A DNA stretch of 64,000 nt. Origin: Burkholderia cepacia. GTDB lineage: Bacteria > Pseudomonadota > Gammaproteobacteria > Burkholderiales > Burkholderiaceae. The notes under the pieces are model-generated. The model worked only from the letters and a program-made list of their open reading frames with translations. It had not been told where the DNA came from and did no database searches. The position numbers and the translations under genes are program-made. Shown in pieces: positions 8,006-16,557 of this stretch (its first letter is position 1; every line of letters begins with the position of its first letter). The stretch covers positions 3,348,001 through 3,412,000 of the forward strand of contig NZ_CP013444.1 in NCBI RefSeq assembly GCF_001718835.1, read 5' to 3'.

Positions 8006-10665
8006 CCACGCCGGGGCCGCCAGCGCCGCAGCACGTGCTGATCGAGCGGTGCGTCCGAAGCGATCTTGCCGCCCTCGATGGTCGTGCGCGTCTCGTTCTG
8101 ACCGGGGCGCACGATGACATGACTGTCAGGCACAGGGCCGTTGCCCAGCTTGTCCACGACACGGATCGGTTCGTCAGGCTTCAACGCCGACGTCACCTCA
8201 TGCGGCACCACCGGCCGGCTGTCCGGCCCCACGAACGAATAGTCCGCCGAATGCACCTGGAACGCGCCGTTGGTGCCGCTCGTGATGCCCCCCTGACTCA
8301 AATCGATGTAGCTGCCGCCCCCGTTGATGCGCACCCCGTCCGTTCCGTTGATGTCCACCCGCTTGCCTTCCATCTTGATGTCCAGCTTCGCCAGGATGTT
8401 GATGCCGTTCTTGAGCGCCTGCATGTCGATGTCCCCGCTGGCGGCCACCAGCTTCAGGCCGACCCGGTAGGCAAACAGCCGGATCGCGTCCTTGGCGCTG
8501 GCGAGCAAGCTGCGCCCGGTGGCAATGCTGGTGTGCCCGCCGCTGGTGATCGCGTGATGTGCGTTGCTCTGCTGGTGCGTGCTGCCGGCCGTGCTGCTCT
8601 CGATTCCCGCCGGGCTGGCCAGCATCAGGTGCGGCTGCTGGAACTCGGGGAAGCGGCCCTGCGCAGGATCGCCGCCGCTGCCCGTCAGGCCGGCATTCTG
8701 CTCGTGCAACTGCTTGGCAACCTCGCCCTGGTCGTCCGCCTGCTGCGCCCCCGCCATCCGCGCCGCATCCGACAACCGTTCGTGCATCTCATGGGCCACC
8801 GTCAGCCGCGCCAGCGGCGCAGCTGCATCCATCATGTTGCCGCCCCCGTTGGGGGCTTCGGTGGTCAGTTGCATGCCGGCAGCGGCGCGGTGCGCGCCGT
8901 GCCCTTCGGTGTCCAGCGCGAAACCCTGGCCGCGCGGGTTCTGTCGGCCGGTCGTGCCGTCGATCCGCGTGATGTGCCCGAGGCTCAGCGTGCTATTGAG
9001 GTGATCGCTCTTGAACTGCGCCTGAATCCGGCCCGCCGTGTCGTCCAGGATCAGGTGGTTGCTGCGGCCGTCGGGATCGTTGCCGCCGCCCGACGTCAGC
9101 TCCCGGCTGCGGATGCCCATCAGCGCCTTCTGCGCCGGCAATTGCCACGGCGGCATGCGCTGGGCGTTATGCACGACGCCAACGGCGAGGAAGTGATCGG
9201 GGTTGCCGTCCAGTGCGATCACCCATACCTCGCTACCCGCGCGCGGCCACGACACCATGCCGGTTTCGCCGCCGGCCCAGTTGGACGCCACCCGCACGCG
9301 CGCACTGACCTTCCCCTCCCGTTCCCAGTGGAACCGGACCAGGATGCGGCCGTGTTCGTCGACATCCAGCGCGCCCAGCCCGCCGGCGGCGACGACCGTC
9401 GCGGTCTGGTGTCCGTCCATCCTCACGTCGACGCTGTTCCTGCCTCGGCCGGGACGCCACGGCACCGCGCGCTTGATCGCACTGAAGCGGTTGCGGTATT
9501 CACCTTTCCGGCCGGCAAGCAGCGCCGCCGGCGGTGCCTCGTGGCCGCCCTGCCGCCCGAGTTCCGCAAGGTAGTTGTTGCTCGCGCTGTGGCTGGCCTC
9601 CACGATCAGGTATTCGCTGTCCTCTTCGCGCTCCGTGTTGCTGAAGTGGTCGGACAGGGAAAACCAGCAGCCGGTCGCCACGCTGCCGCTGTTGCCCTCG
9701 GCCTGGTATTGCTGAGCGTGCGCTTCGACTTCCTCGCGGCGCAGATGCATGAGCGCAACGCCCATCGCGTCTTCCTTCGTGAATCCGTAGTGCCCCACGT
9801 ATTCGTGCGCTTCCAGGTCCGGCACGCGGCCCTGCTTGTGCTGCGCCGGTTCTGCATGGTGCTGCGGCTTCGGGTGCTTGAAGTCGATTGCGCTCGCCGC
9901 GAACAGCGCGGCCGCCGCCGTCTGCACGGGCATCCAGCGCTGGATGGCGTTTTCTTCCTGCGGTCCACCCTGGGCCTGGAAGGGTATCCGGCGCTCGCCC
10001 GCCACGGGCGGGCACTGGCTGCTGCTGTTGAAAATGACCAGCTGGTGGCCGGTTGCATCGTGTTCGTAGCGACTGGTCCAGCCCCGTGCTTCCAGCCTGC
10101 GGTAGATGTAGTTGTGGTCGCTCTCGCCCAGGCCACCGCCCTGTACGGCCATGGTGAACGGCGTATCCTCGCCGCTCACGTCCCAGCGCCACTGTGCCCA
10201 GGCGCCATAGCCTTGCAGGATTTCAGCAAACTGCTCGTACAGGCTCTGGTCCCGGAACACGCGGTTGTTGATCCGGTGCCGCGCGAACCACAGCCACGGC
10301 CGGAGCACCGCACGGTAGGTCGCCACGCCGGGGTCGCTGCCGACCAGCGAGAATTCCGCAACGTACCCGGTGAACCAGCGCAGGGTGCCGTCCGGCTTGA
10401 CCAGGGATACCGCCAGCAGCTTGCCGAGCATATCCGCCAGCACGAGGCCGGCGCTGTCGGCCAGTAGCGTCAGCTCGAAACGGAAGTCCTGGCCCAGGCC
10501 CTCCTTGGCTTCCAGGCGCTCGACGACCATCTGCACGGGGATGGAGCGCCCACGCAGGCCGGTGGCCGTGGGCGCGTCGTCCTTCGGAAACGACAGACCC
10601 AGCAGGCGCGTGTCCTGCTGGAAAAAGAGGTCTAGCGGATGCGGCATCCGGTCGGCTTCGGCCAT
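8002..10665 (-). CDS. vgrG: Type VI secretion spike protein VgrG
   Basis: An 887-residue VgrG. The N-terminal two thirds resemble phage gp27/gp5 (HPLDLFFQQDTRLLGLSF, then FTGYVAEFSLVGSDPGVATYRAVLRPWLW). They are followed by the OB-fold segment (HGRILVRFHWEREGK, ASNWAGGETGMVSWPRAGSEVWV) and a DUF2345-type beta-helix extension that includes NILAKLDIKMEGKRVDINGTDGVRI. The C-terminal ~70 residues are likely the adaptor for the cognate cargo. The frame opens earlier at a TTG (10695), but the ATG at 10665 gives the usual VgrG N-terminus. It is the first gene of the effector module and overlaps the first immunity gene. No other T6SS structural genes lie in the window, so it is an orphan vgrG island. 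Confidence 0.94.
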   Translation of the reverse strand: MAEADRMPHPLDLFFQQDTRLLGLSFPKDDAPTATGLRGRSIPVQMVVERLEAKEGLGQDFRFELTLLADSAGLVLADMLGKLLAVSLVKPDGTLRWFTGYVAEFSLVGSDPGVATYRAVLRPWLWFARHRINNRVFRDQSLYEQFAEILQGYGAWAQWRWDVSGEDTPFTMAVQGGGLGESDHNYIYRRLEARGWTSRYEHDATGHQLVIFNSSSQCPPVAGERRIPFQAQGGPQEENAIQRWMPVQTAAAALFAASAIDFKHPKPQHHAEPAQHKQGRVPDLEAHEYVGHYGFTKEDAMGVALMHLRREEVEAHAQQYQAEGNSGSVATGCWFSLSDHFSNTEREEDSEYLIVEASHSASNNYLAELGRQGGHEAPPAALLAGRKGEYRNRFSAIKRAVPWRPGRGRNSVDVRMDGHQTATVVAAGGLGALDVDEHGRILVRFHWEREGKVSARVRVASNWAGGETGMVSWPRAGSEVWVIALDGNPDHFLAVGVVHNAQRMPPWQLPAQKALMGIRSRELTSGGGNDPDGRSNHLILDDTAGRIQAQFKSDHLNSTLSLGHITRIDGTTGRQNPRGQGFALDTEGHGAHRAAAGMQLTTEAPNGGGNMMDAAAPLARLTVAHEMHERLSDAARMAGAQQADDQGEVAKQLHEQNAGLTGSGGDPAQGRFPEFQQPHLMLASPAGIESSTAGSTHQQSNAHHAITSGGHTSIATGRSLLASAKDAIRLFAYRVGLKLVAASGDIDMQALKNGINILAKLDIKMEGKRVDINGTDGVRINGGGSYIDLSQGGITSGTNGAFQVHSADYSFVGPDSRPVVPHEVTSALKPDEPIRVVDKLGNGPVPDSHVIVRPGQNETRTTIEGGKIASDAPLDQHVLRRWRPRRG

Positions 10666-11040
10666 GGTCTTGCTTGCTCGGAATGTTGGCGACAAGCGTA
10701 CACAGCCGCGGCCAAGTCGGGCGCGGCTGTGTACGGCGATTCAGAGGGAAGCGATGACAGGGAAGCGGCCGATATTCAATAAAACGACGTCAGATCTTCG
10801 CCTGATTTAGATAGAGGCACGGCAGCGATTTTATACACCCGTTCGTTTGATAATTCGAAACCCCCAGCTTTGGCGGAAAAGCATACCAAATCCTGACAAT
10901 TGAGCGCAAGAATGTTTACGGAACGGACGCCGCAATTAGTGCGCTCGAGCTAGTCTTGCCACGTCATAAATCCGGAATCTGACCTGAACCGCACCGGGAA
11001 TCGAGAAGACTGGTTGGTTTAAATTGACGAGTGCATGGCG
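10666..11040. other. AT-rich gene-free stretch upstream of vgrG
   Basis: About 375 bases between vgrG and the IS30 left end, clearly richer in A+T than the rest (for example around 10780-10860 and 10970-11030). It should hold the promoter of the vgrG operon, but I cannot assign boxes. No coding frame is convincing. Confidence 0.5.
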
Positions 11041-11134
11041 GTCTCAAGAATCAAGTGCAACGTTTCGCTAATCCAGCGGCAGCCAATTCAATGGCCATCG
11101 CCTCTTCCGGCGTTTTCCAGCCGAGGGTTTGACG

Positions 11135-12575
11135 CATTCCATTACACACAAGTCTGCTGCTCAAGCTCGCGCGCGTATGTGATGCCGGCAGCAAAATCCA
11201 CCACTCGCTGCATGCCTAGCCAGATGGTTTTGACGCCAGGCTCGCCGTCGCCTTTGCGGGCGAGGAAGCCGCCGAGCCTGGCGACGAGCCGTACCACTTC
11301 GTTTAGCCGCGGCGGTTTGTCGGGTGGGGCCTTCTTGTTGAGGATGAAGGCGGCCCTCCATTCATCGGGCTCGAATAGCAGTCCGGCATCGAGGTCCGGG
11401 CACGTTCGACCTAACCGCATGAGACGAGCAATGCGCCACGCCACCACCATGAACACCGCCAGCGCCCGCTCGATGCGCTCGATCGTGCTCAGTTGTAGCG
11501 CCTCGACTCGGCAACCGTTCTTCAGCACATGAAAGAAGGTTTCCACCTCCCAGCGGGCGCGGTACCAATCGATCAGCCGTGCGGCCTCGGTCATATCCGG
11601 CACGTCGCGATTGGTCAGCAAGCGCCATTCGATCGGCGTCACCCCGGCGGGCGCGTCAATCTCGCGCGCAACAAGGCAATTGATCGACACCACACCGCCC
11701 TGACCATCGGGCACGTCGATCCGACGACTCCAGATTTGCTGCTGAACCTCCCGCGCCTTCTGTCGCTGGCGACCATGCAATGTGAAGCGGATTTCACCGA
11801 GCGGCTCAGCTTGCGTGGCGTGATCCCAGAGCCTTTGACCCTCGGGCAACACGCGATTGTGCTGGGCGCGAATCAGCCAGTCGGCCGGGTAACCCAAATC
11901 GCGCGCTTTGGCCATCAGCTCGACAATGTCCGACTCCCGGTCCGCGACATACACCAACCGTGTGCCGGGCAGATCCACCGCCTGCTCGGCCACCCGTTCG
12001 TATCCCTCGATCCAGCGCGTGCTTTCCTTGATACCGCCCCGCTTGCCTCGGGCGTCCTTGCGCTCACGCGACCACATCCAGGCATTGAGCACGCCCAACG
12101 GTTCACGCTGTAGCGTGACCGCGTAGGTCGCATGAACGTACATGCCGCGCTGGGCTTCATACGACAACGGCCCCAGTCCAGCGATCTCCTGCCCGTTAAA
12201 GTTCAGCTCGGTCGTGTCATCCAGGCACAGCACCACCTCGCATGCCCGCATCCGCTCGGCCGCGCTCTGCCAGTGCGGCTCCATGACGTCGGTCCATTCC
12301 AGCTTGTCCTGCGCGAAGAACCGATAAGCCGCCGCCGTCTCAGCCCAGCCGCCGCACGCCAGCGGAATGCTCGCCGTCGGATTGCCCGACAGTTGCTCGG
12401 CCAGCAGGATCGCCCGCCGGTTCAGCCGCTTGTCGCCCAGATCGATGCCCTTGAATTCCATTGCTGCCCAGCTCTCCGTTGCTCGTGCCATTCGCGTGCC
12501 GCGCAAAAAGCAAGAGTAAACGGCAAGCCGCGACAGTTTACAAGCCGATCACGCCGACTTGTGTGTAATGGAATG
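11135..12575 (-). mobile_element. IS4-family (IS50-like) insertion sequence
   Basis: A complete 1,441-bp element. Both ends are the perfect 20-bp inverted repeat CATTCCATTACACACAAGTC (11135-11154) and its complement (12556-12575). It is flanked by the 9-bp direct repeat GGTTTGACG at 11126-11134 and 12576-12584, the target-site length known for IS50-type IS4 elements. The perfect ends, intact transposase and exact duplication indicate a recent insertion. Confidence 0.93.
11142..12491 (-). CDS. IS4-family transposase
   Basis: A 449-residue transposase from the ATG at 12491 (MARATESWAAMEFKGIDLGD); an upstream ATG at 12506 is possible. The N-terminal DKRLNRRAILLAEQLSGNP is typical of the Tn5/IS50 branch, and LCLDDTTELNF supplies the first catalytic aspartate. 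YVADRESDIVELM supplies the second, and the YRARWEVETFFHVLKNGCRVE segment is the Y-R-E signature with the catalytic glutamate. The TAA stop lies inside the terminal inverted repeat. The frame is intact, so the element may be active. Confidence 0.92.
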   Translation of the reverse strand: MARATESWAAMEFKGIDLGDKRLNRRAILLAEQLSGNPTASIPLACGGWAETAAAYRFFAQDKLEWTDVMEPHWQSAAERMRACEVVLCLDDTTELNFNGQEIAGLGPLSYEAQRGMYVHATYAVTLQREPLGVLNAWMWSRERKDARGKRGGIKESTRWIEGYERVAEQAVDLPGTRLVYVADRESDIVELMAKARDLGYPADWLIRAQHNRVLPEGQRLWDHATQAEPLGEIRFTLHGRQRQKAREVQQQIWSRRIDVPDGQGGVVSINCLVAREIDAPAGVTPIEWRLLTNRDVPDMTEAARLIDWYRARWEVETFFHVLKNGCRVEALQLSTIERIERALAVFMVVAWRIARLMRLGRTCPDLDAGLLFEPDEWRAAFILNKKAPPDKPPRLNEVVRLVARLGGFLARKGDGEPGVKTIWLGMQRVVDFAAGITYARELEQQTCV

Positions 12576-13594
12576 GGTTTGACGAGGACGGCCATTGAGC
12601 AATTTGGCGATGTCGTTCAACTGCGTTTGCGTGACGCCCGACAGGTCCATGCCCTTGGGCAAGAACTGGCGCAGCAAACCGTTGGTGTTCTCGTTGCTGC
12701 CTCGCTGCCAGGGCGCGTATGGGTCCGCAAACCAGATATCGAGATTCAGCCGCTCGGCCAGTTCGACATGACAGGTCATTTCCGATCCACGGTCATACGT
12801 CAGGCTCTCGCGCAAGAACGCCGGCAACTTCTTCATCTGGCGCGTGAAGCCTTCGAGTGCATCCTTCGCCGTACAGCCGTCCATGCGGCACAGCACCACG
12901 AAGCGTGTCTTGCGCTCGACCAGCGTGCCCACGCAGGAGCGATTGAAGGCGCCCTTGACCAGATCGCCTTCCCAATGCCCCGGCCATTTGCGCGTTTCGA
13001 TCTGCTCGGGCCGGTGAATGATGCGCAGTTCTTCCGGTACGAAGCTCTTGCGGGCAAGGGTCTTGCGCGGGTTGCCGCGCGCAGGCTTTTCCTGGCGAAG
13101 CGCCTCGATCATGGCTTGCTTCAAGCCACCACGAGGATGGGTGTAAATCGCCGCGTAGATCGTTTCGTGGCTGACGCGCTGGTCGGGGCTGTCTGGGTGC
13201 ATTTCGCGAAGTCTGGCAGCAATTTGCTGCGGCGACCAGCGCCGATAGACCAGTTGATGATGCACATGCCAGTACAGCGCGCTTGCGGCAAGCAGTTTGC
13301 GCGGCCGCCGGCTTCGCTCCCGCCGTGCGCGGTAGGCCTTGGCCGCGACCGTCGCGTCATAACTTCGCGCAGACTCGGCGCGGTTGCGCGCCAGTTCTCG
13401 CGTGACGGTCGATGCGCTGCGTCCGAGCAGTCGGGCGATCGCGCGCACGCTCACCTTCTTTCCGCTTTCGATCATGATCACCGCACGTTCTTCCGCGCTC
13501 AGGTGGCTGTAGCTTTTCTTCATCGCAACACCCTATCTCAATACAGGTGTTGCACTTGAAACTAGAGTCTAAGCATCCAGAACTCGGTCCGTGG

Positions 13595-15316
13595 TCACCG
13601 ACAACTGAAGCTCGCCGCCGAATTCACATCCCCCGCCCCGCTATACCGCGCCACCTGCGGATACGGACACAGCGGGCGCGTACGTCCCGCCCCCCACGAC
13701 GCCGGCACTTCCGCATTCGGAATCACATTCGTCCCATCGCGCGCGGTGGCGACGACCGCCTCCGGCGGCTGCCCCTGCTCGACCCACGCGACGAGCGGCG
13801 TCAGCAGGTCGAACTGGTCGGCCGCCGGGCCGCCCGCGCAGTGGTTCATCCCCGGCACCGGATAAAGGCGCGCGAAATCCGACGCATCGCCGCCGTTCGC
13901 CTGGGCGAGCCGCGCATACCAGTCGCGCGTGTCGTCGAACGAGAACACCGGGTCGCCCGTGCCGTGATAGACGAGCAGCTTCGCGCCGCGCGCCTTCAGC
14001 GCGGACAGGTTCGTGTCGTCGGGCGGCGTCATGAACGTCCACGCGGATTGCGTGTACGTGCCGTTCGTCGCGAAGATCGCCGGTGCGTCGTTGTCCATGT
14101 CGAAGCCGAGTGCGAAACCGGGCAGGTTCGCGAGCGTCGCGGCGCTTTTCGGCGGCGTCATGAACGTGAACGCCATCGCGACCGGATCGAGCGTGATCGA
14201 ATTCGACTGCTTCCACGCGGCCCAGTTGCTGCCGGCGACGCCTGGATCGTACGGAAAGCTCGCATACAGCGCCGCGCCCGCGCTGTTGCGTGCCCCCGTG
14301 AACACGTTCTCGAGCGCGGTCTTCTGCGCAGGCGTCAGGCAGGCCCCCGTGCGCGTGCCGTTCGCACAGGTCGGGACGTCCGACTCGACGCTGAAGTGCG
14401 CCTGGCACGCGGCGACGTCCTGCACCATCCCATCGGCAGCCCCGTCGAGCGCATCGCATTTCTCGAGGATCTTCGCGCCGACGAACTGCCGCTCCGCATC
14501 GGTGAAGCCGCTGCGGATGTCCGGCAGCCCGTTCGATCCCGTCGCCGATGCGATCTTCGCGAACTGCTGCGCGCCGTACATCTCGCCGATCGCCGCCTTC
14601 GGCAGATGAAAACCCGGATCGCCCGCGATGATGCCGTCGTAGTCGGCCGGGTTGCGCGCCGCCGTGACCATCGCGTGTCGGCCGCCGTTCGAGCAGCCGC
14701 CGAAATAGCTGCGGTCGGGCGCCTTGCCGTACGCGAGCCGGATCACCTGCTTCGCCATCGGCGTGAGCGCGTCGACCGCGCCGTAGCCGTAGTCGATGCG
14801 CGCCTGCGGATCGAGGCCGAACAGCGGATTCTGTGCGGCGCTGTGCCCGGAATCCGAACTGATCACGGCAAACCCCATGTTCAGCGCATCGTTCAGCGGC
14901 CCGCCGCCGCCGATCTCGCCGGTCGCGGTCACGACGTTGCCGTCGAGCCCGCCGTTCGCCTGGTAGAAGAAGCGGCCGTTCCACGCTTTCGGCAAGCGCA
15001 TCTCGAAGCCGATTGCGTAGGTCTTGCCGTCCACCGCGCTCACGCGCTCGTTCATCTTCCCGTCGATCACGCAGTGCTCGGCGACCGGCTTGCCGGCGAC
15101 CGTCAGCGCGCCGGCCGCCGCGGTCGTCACCGACGTGAACGACGTGTTCGCATACGCGAGCTTCGCGGCGAGCGCGTCGCAGGTCTGCGCCATCGCGGCC
15201 GGCGTCGCGGCGCTCAAATGCGGGGAAGCCGGCAAGATCGAATCGTCGCCGCCGCACCCGGCGAGCATGGCCGCCGCGGACAGCGGCGCAACGCAAAGGA
15301 GTACGGATTTGTTCAC
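13595..15316 (-). CDS. Tannase/feruloyl esterase-family lipoprotein
   Basis: A 573-residue esterase that should release ferulate (or a related hydroxycinnamate) from plant esters outside the cytoplasm. The N-terminus MNKSVLLCVAPLSAAAMLAGCGG is a lipoprotein signal with lipobox LAGC. The nucleophile sits in YFGGCSNGGRHAM (G-x-S-x-G with the adjacent Cys). The acid lies in YHGTGDPVFSFDD and the histidine in PGMNHCAGG, whose Cys is expected to pair with the one before the serine, as in the tannase fold. It is the last gene of the MFS-porin-esterase unit, 28 bases after the porin. The nearby ferulate genes support feruloyl esterase rather than tannin acyl hydrolase. The IS30 element begins just beyond its stop. 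Confidence 0.87.
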   Translation of the reverse strand: MNKSVLLCVAPLSAAAMLAGCGGDDSILPASPHLSAATPAAMAQTCDALAAKLAYANTSFTSVTTAAAGALTVAGKPVAEHCVIDGKMNERVSAVDGKTYAIGFEMRLPKAWNGRFFYQANGGLDGNVVTATGEIGGGGPLNDALNMGFAVISSDSGHSAAQNPLFGLDPQARIDYGYGAVDALTPMAKQVIRLAYGKAPDRSYFGGCSNGGRHAMVTAARNPADYDGIIAGDPGFHLPKAAIGEMYGAQQFAKIASATGSNGLPDIRSGFTDAERQFVGAKILEKCDALDGAADGMVQDVAACQAHFSVESDVPTCANGTRTGACLTPAQKTALENVFTGARNSAGAALYASFPYDPGVAGSNWAAWKQSNSITLDPVAMAFTFMTPPKSAATLANLPGFALGFDMDNDAPAIFATNGTYTQSAWTFMTPPDDTNLSALKARGAKLLVYHGTGDPVFSFDDTRDWYARLAQANGGDASDFARLYPVPGMNHCAGGPAADQFDLLTPLVAWVEQGQPPEAVVATARDGTNVIPNAEVPASWGAGRTRPLCPYPQVARYSGAGDVNSAASFSCR

Positions 15317-15344
15317 GGTGTCTCCGTTTCGTCAGGAAAGTGGC

Positions 15345-16487
15345 TCAGAACAGATGCTTGACGCCGACCATCGCGCCGAGCTGCCCCATGCCTTCGCCGG
15401 GCGTCGTGCCCGGCCCGCCGCCGCTGACCGCGTAGCGCGCATGCGCGCTGTTCCACAGATACGACGATTGCGCATAGACGGCCGTGCGCTTGGTCAGCAG
15501 ATAGGTCGCGCGCAGCGTGGCCATCGTCGCGCGCGTGTCGTGCTCGCTGTTGACGATCCGGTAGCCCTCGCCGTCGACGGTGAACAGCGGCGTGAACGCA
15601 TACGACGCGCCGACGAAGAACAGGTCAGAATGCGCGCCCGGCGCGGCCGGCGAACCGGTCGACACGCGCCGCCCGATCCAGCCCGCGCCGATCCGCGCAT
15701 GGCCGACGTTCACGTAGCCGCTGACGTGCGTGCGCGCATCCTTGTCCGCGCTGGTCGTGAAGGCGGCGGGCGCGACACCGTCGAAGAAGCTCGCCGCAGC
15801 ATTCGCGCCGCCGCGCTGCTCCTCGTACGACGCCGCCGCACCGAAGTACGCGCTGTCGTACTTGAGCATCACCGACCAGTTGCGGCACTGCGTGGCGTCG
15901 CCCGGCACCTGCCCCGCGCACGTGCCCTGCCCCGGCGAGTTGCCGGTGCCCGCGCCGTCGCGGCCGAACGAATACGCGGCGCCGAACGTGAAGCCCTTGT
16001 AATTCGCCGTGTACGTGACCGCGTTGTCGGCGCGGCCGTTCGGCACGTACGCGTCGAACGAGCCGAGCCCGTAGATGTCGGGGCCGATGATGTCCGCGCC
16101 CTGCAGCGCGAGGTAGGTCATCGTGTACTGGCGGCCGAACGCGAGCGTGCCGAAGCCGCTCTTGAGCCCGACGAACGCCTGCCGGCCGAACAGCCGGCCG
16201 CCCTGGCCGAGATCGCCGCCGCGCACGTTGAAGCCGCTTTCGAGCGTGAACACCGCCTGATAGCCGCCGCCGAGATCCTCGGTGCCGCGCAGGCCCCAGC
16301 GCGACGGCAGTTCGCCCGTCACGCCCGGCATACGCACCACGTGGTCGCCGGCCGCGTTCGCATGCGACACGAATTCGACGCCCGTATCGATGATCCCGTA
16401 CAGCGTCACGCTCGACTGCGCGTGCGCGCCCGGCGCGGCCAGTGCGCAGCACGCGCCGGCGGCCAGCAGGGCCTGGGTGTTCTTCAT
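15345..16487 (-). CDS. Outer-membrane porin (Gram-negative trimeric type)
   Basis: A 380-residue porin with a cleavable signal (MKNTQALLAAGACCALAAPGAHA) followed by QSSVTLYGIIDTGVEF, the standard first strand of Burkholderiales porins. A GTEDLGGGYQAVFTLESGF block and a LFGRQAFVGLKSGFGTLAFGRQY block follow. The chain ends in phenylalanine (VGVKHLF), the outer-membrane assembly signal. It lies between the aromatic MFS transporter and the esterase and may admit hydroxycinnamates or their esters; that specificity is inferred from context only. Confidence 0.95.
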   Translation of the reverse strand: MKNTQALLAAGACCALAAPGAHAQSSVTLYGIIDTGVEFVSHANAAGDHVVRMPGVTGELPSRWGLRGTEDLGGGYQAVFTLESGFNVRGGDLGQGGRLFGRQAFVGLKSGFGTLAFGRQYTMTYLALQGADIIGPDIYGLGSFDAYVPNGRADNAVTYTANYKGFTFGAAYSFGRDGAGTGNSPGQGTCAGQVPGDATQCRNWSVMLKYDSAYFGAAASYEEQRGGANAAASFFDGVAPAAFTTSADKDARTHVSGYVNVGHARIGAGWIGRRVSTGSPAAPGAHSDLFFVGASYAFTPLFTVDGEGYRIVNSEHDTRATMATLRATYLLTKRTAVYAQSSYLWNSAHARYAVSGGGPGTTPGEGMGQLGAMVGVKHLF

Positions 16488-16557
16488 GATGGTGTCTCCG
16501 AACCTGTGTTGATGTCGCGCTCTGACGGCGCTCGTGGTTGAAAAAGCGACTCAGGAA

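Larger units (their letters stand above)
11126..12584. repeat. 9-bp target-site duplication flanking the IS4 element
   Basis: GGTTTGACG occurs immediately outside both ends of the inserted element (11126-11134 and 12576-12584). In the IS30 transposase it is the codon run for R-Q-T, which appears once in the joined reading frame. This proves the order of events: IS30 first, IS4 element second. Confidence 0.92.
11051..13523 (-). pseudogene. IS30 transposase, split by an insertion near its C-terminus
   Basis: The 5' part (13523 to about 12576) encodes MKKSYSHLSAEERAVIMIES, the IS30 helix-turn-helix (RAIARLLGRSASTVTRELARN) and the DDE core (HWEGDLVKGAF, TYDRGSEMTCH, then DPYAPWQRGSNENTNGLLRQF). 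Right after LLNGRPRQT the frame enters the inserted element and ends as HSITHKSA. The missing tail is found beyond the insertion at 11134-11051 as RQTLGWKTPEEAMAIELAAAGLAKRCT and stop. Together they form one intact IS30 transposase. The truncated protein retains the catalytic residues but lost the last ~25 residues. Confidence 0.88.
11041..13569 (-). mobile_element. IS30-family insertion sequence, interrupted by an IS4-family element
   Basis: Ends are set by imperfect inverted repeats, 11041-11061 (ending TCAAGTGCAAC) and 13549-13569 (starting GTTGCACTTGA), matching at 17 of 21 positions. Removing the inserted 1,441-bp element and one copy of the 9-bp duplication leaves about 1,079 bp, a normal IS30 length. 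The transposase frame fills it. The right end lies 26 bases past the tannase stop, so the element landed just beyond that gene. A short IS30-type target duplication is not obvious. Confidence 0.82.
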
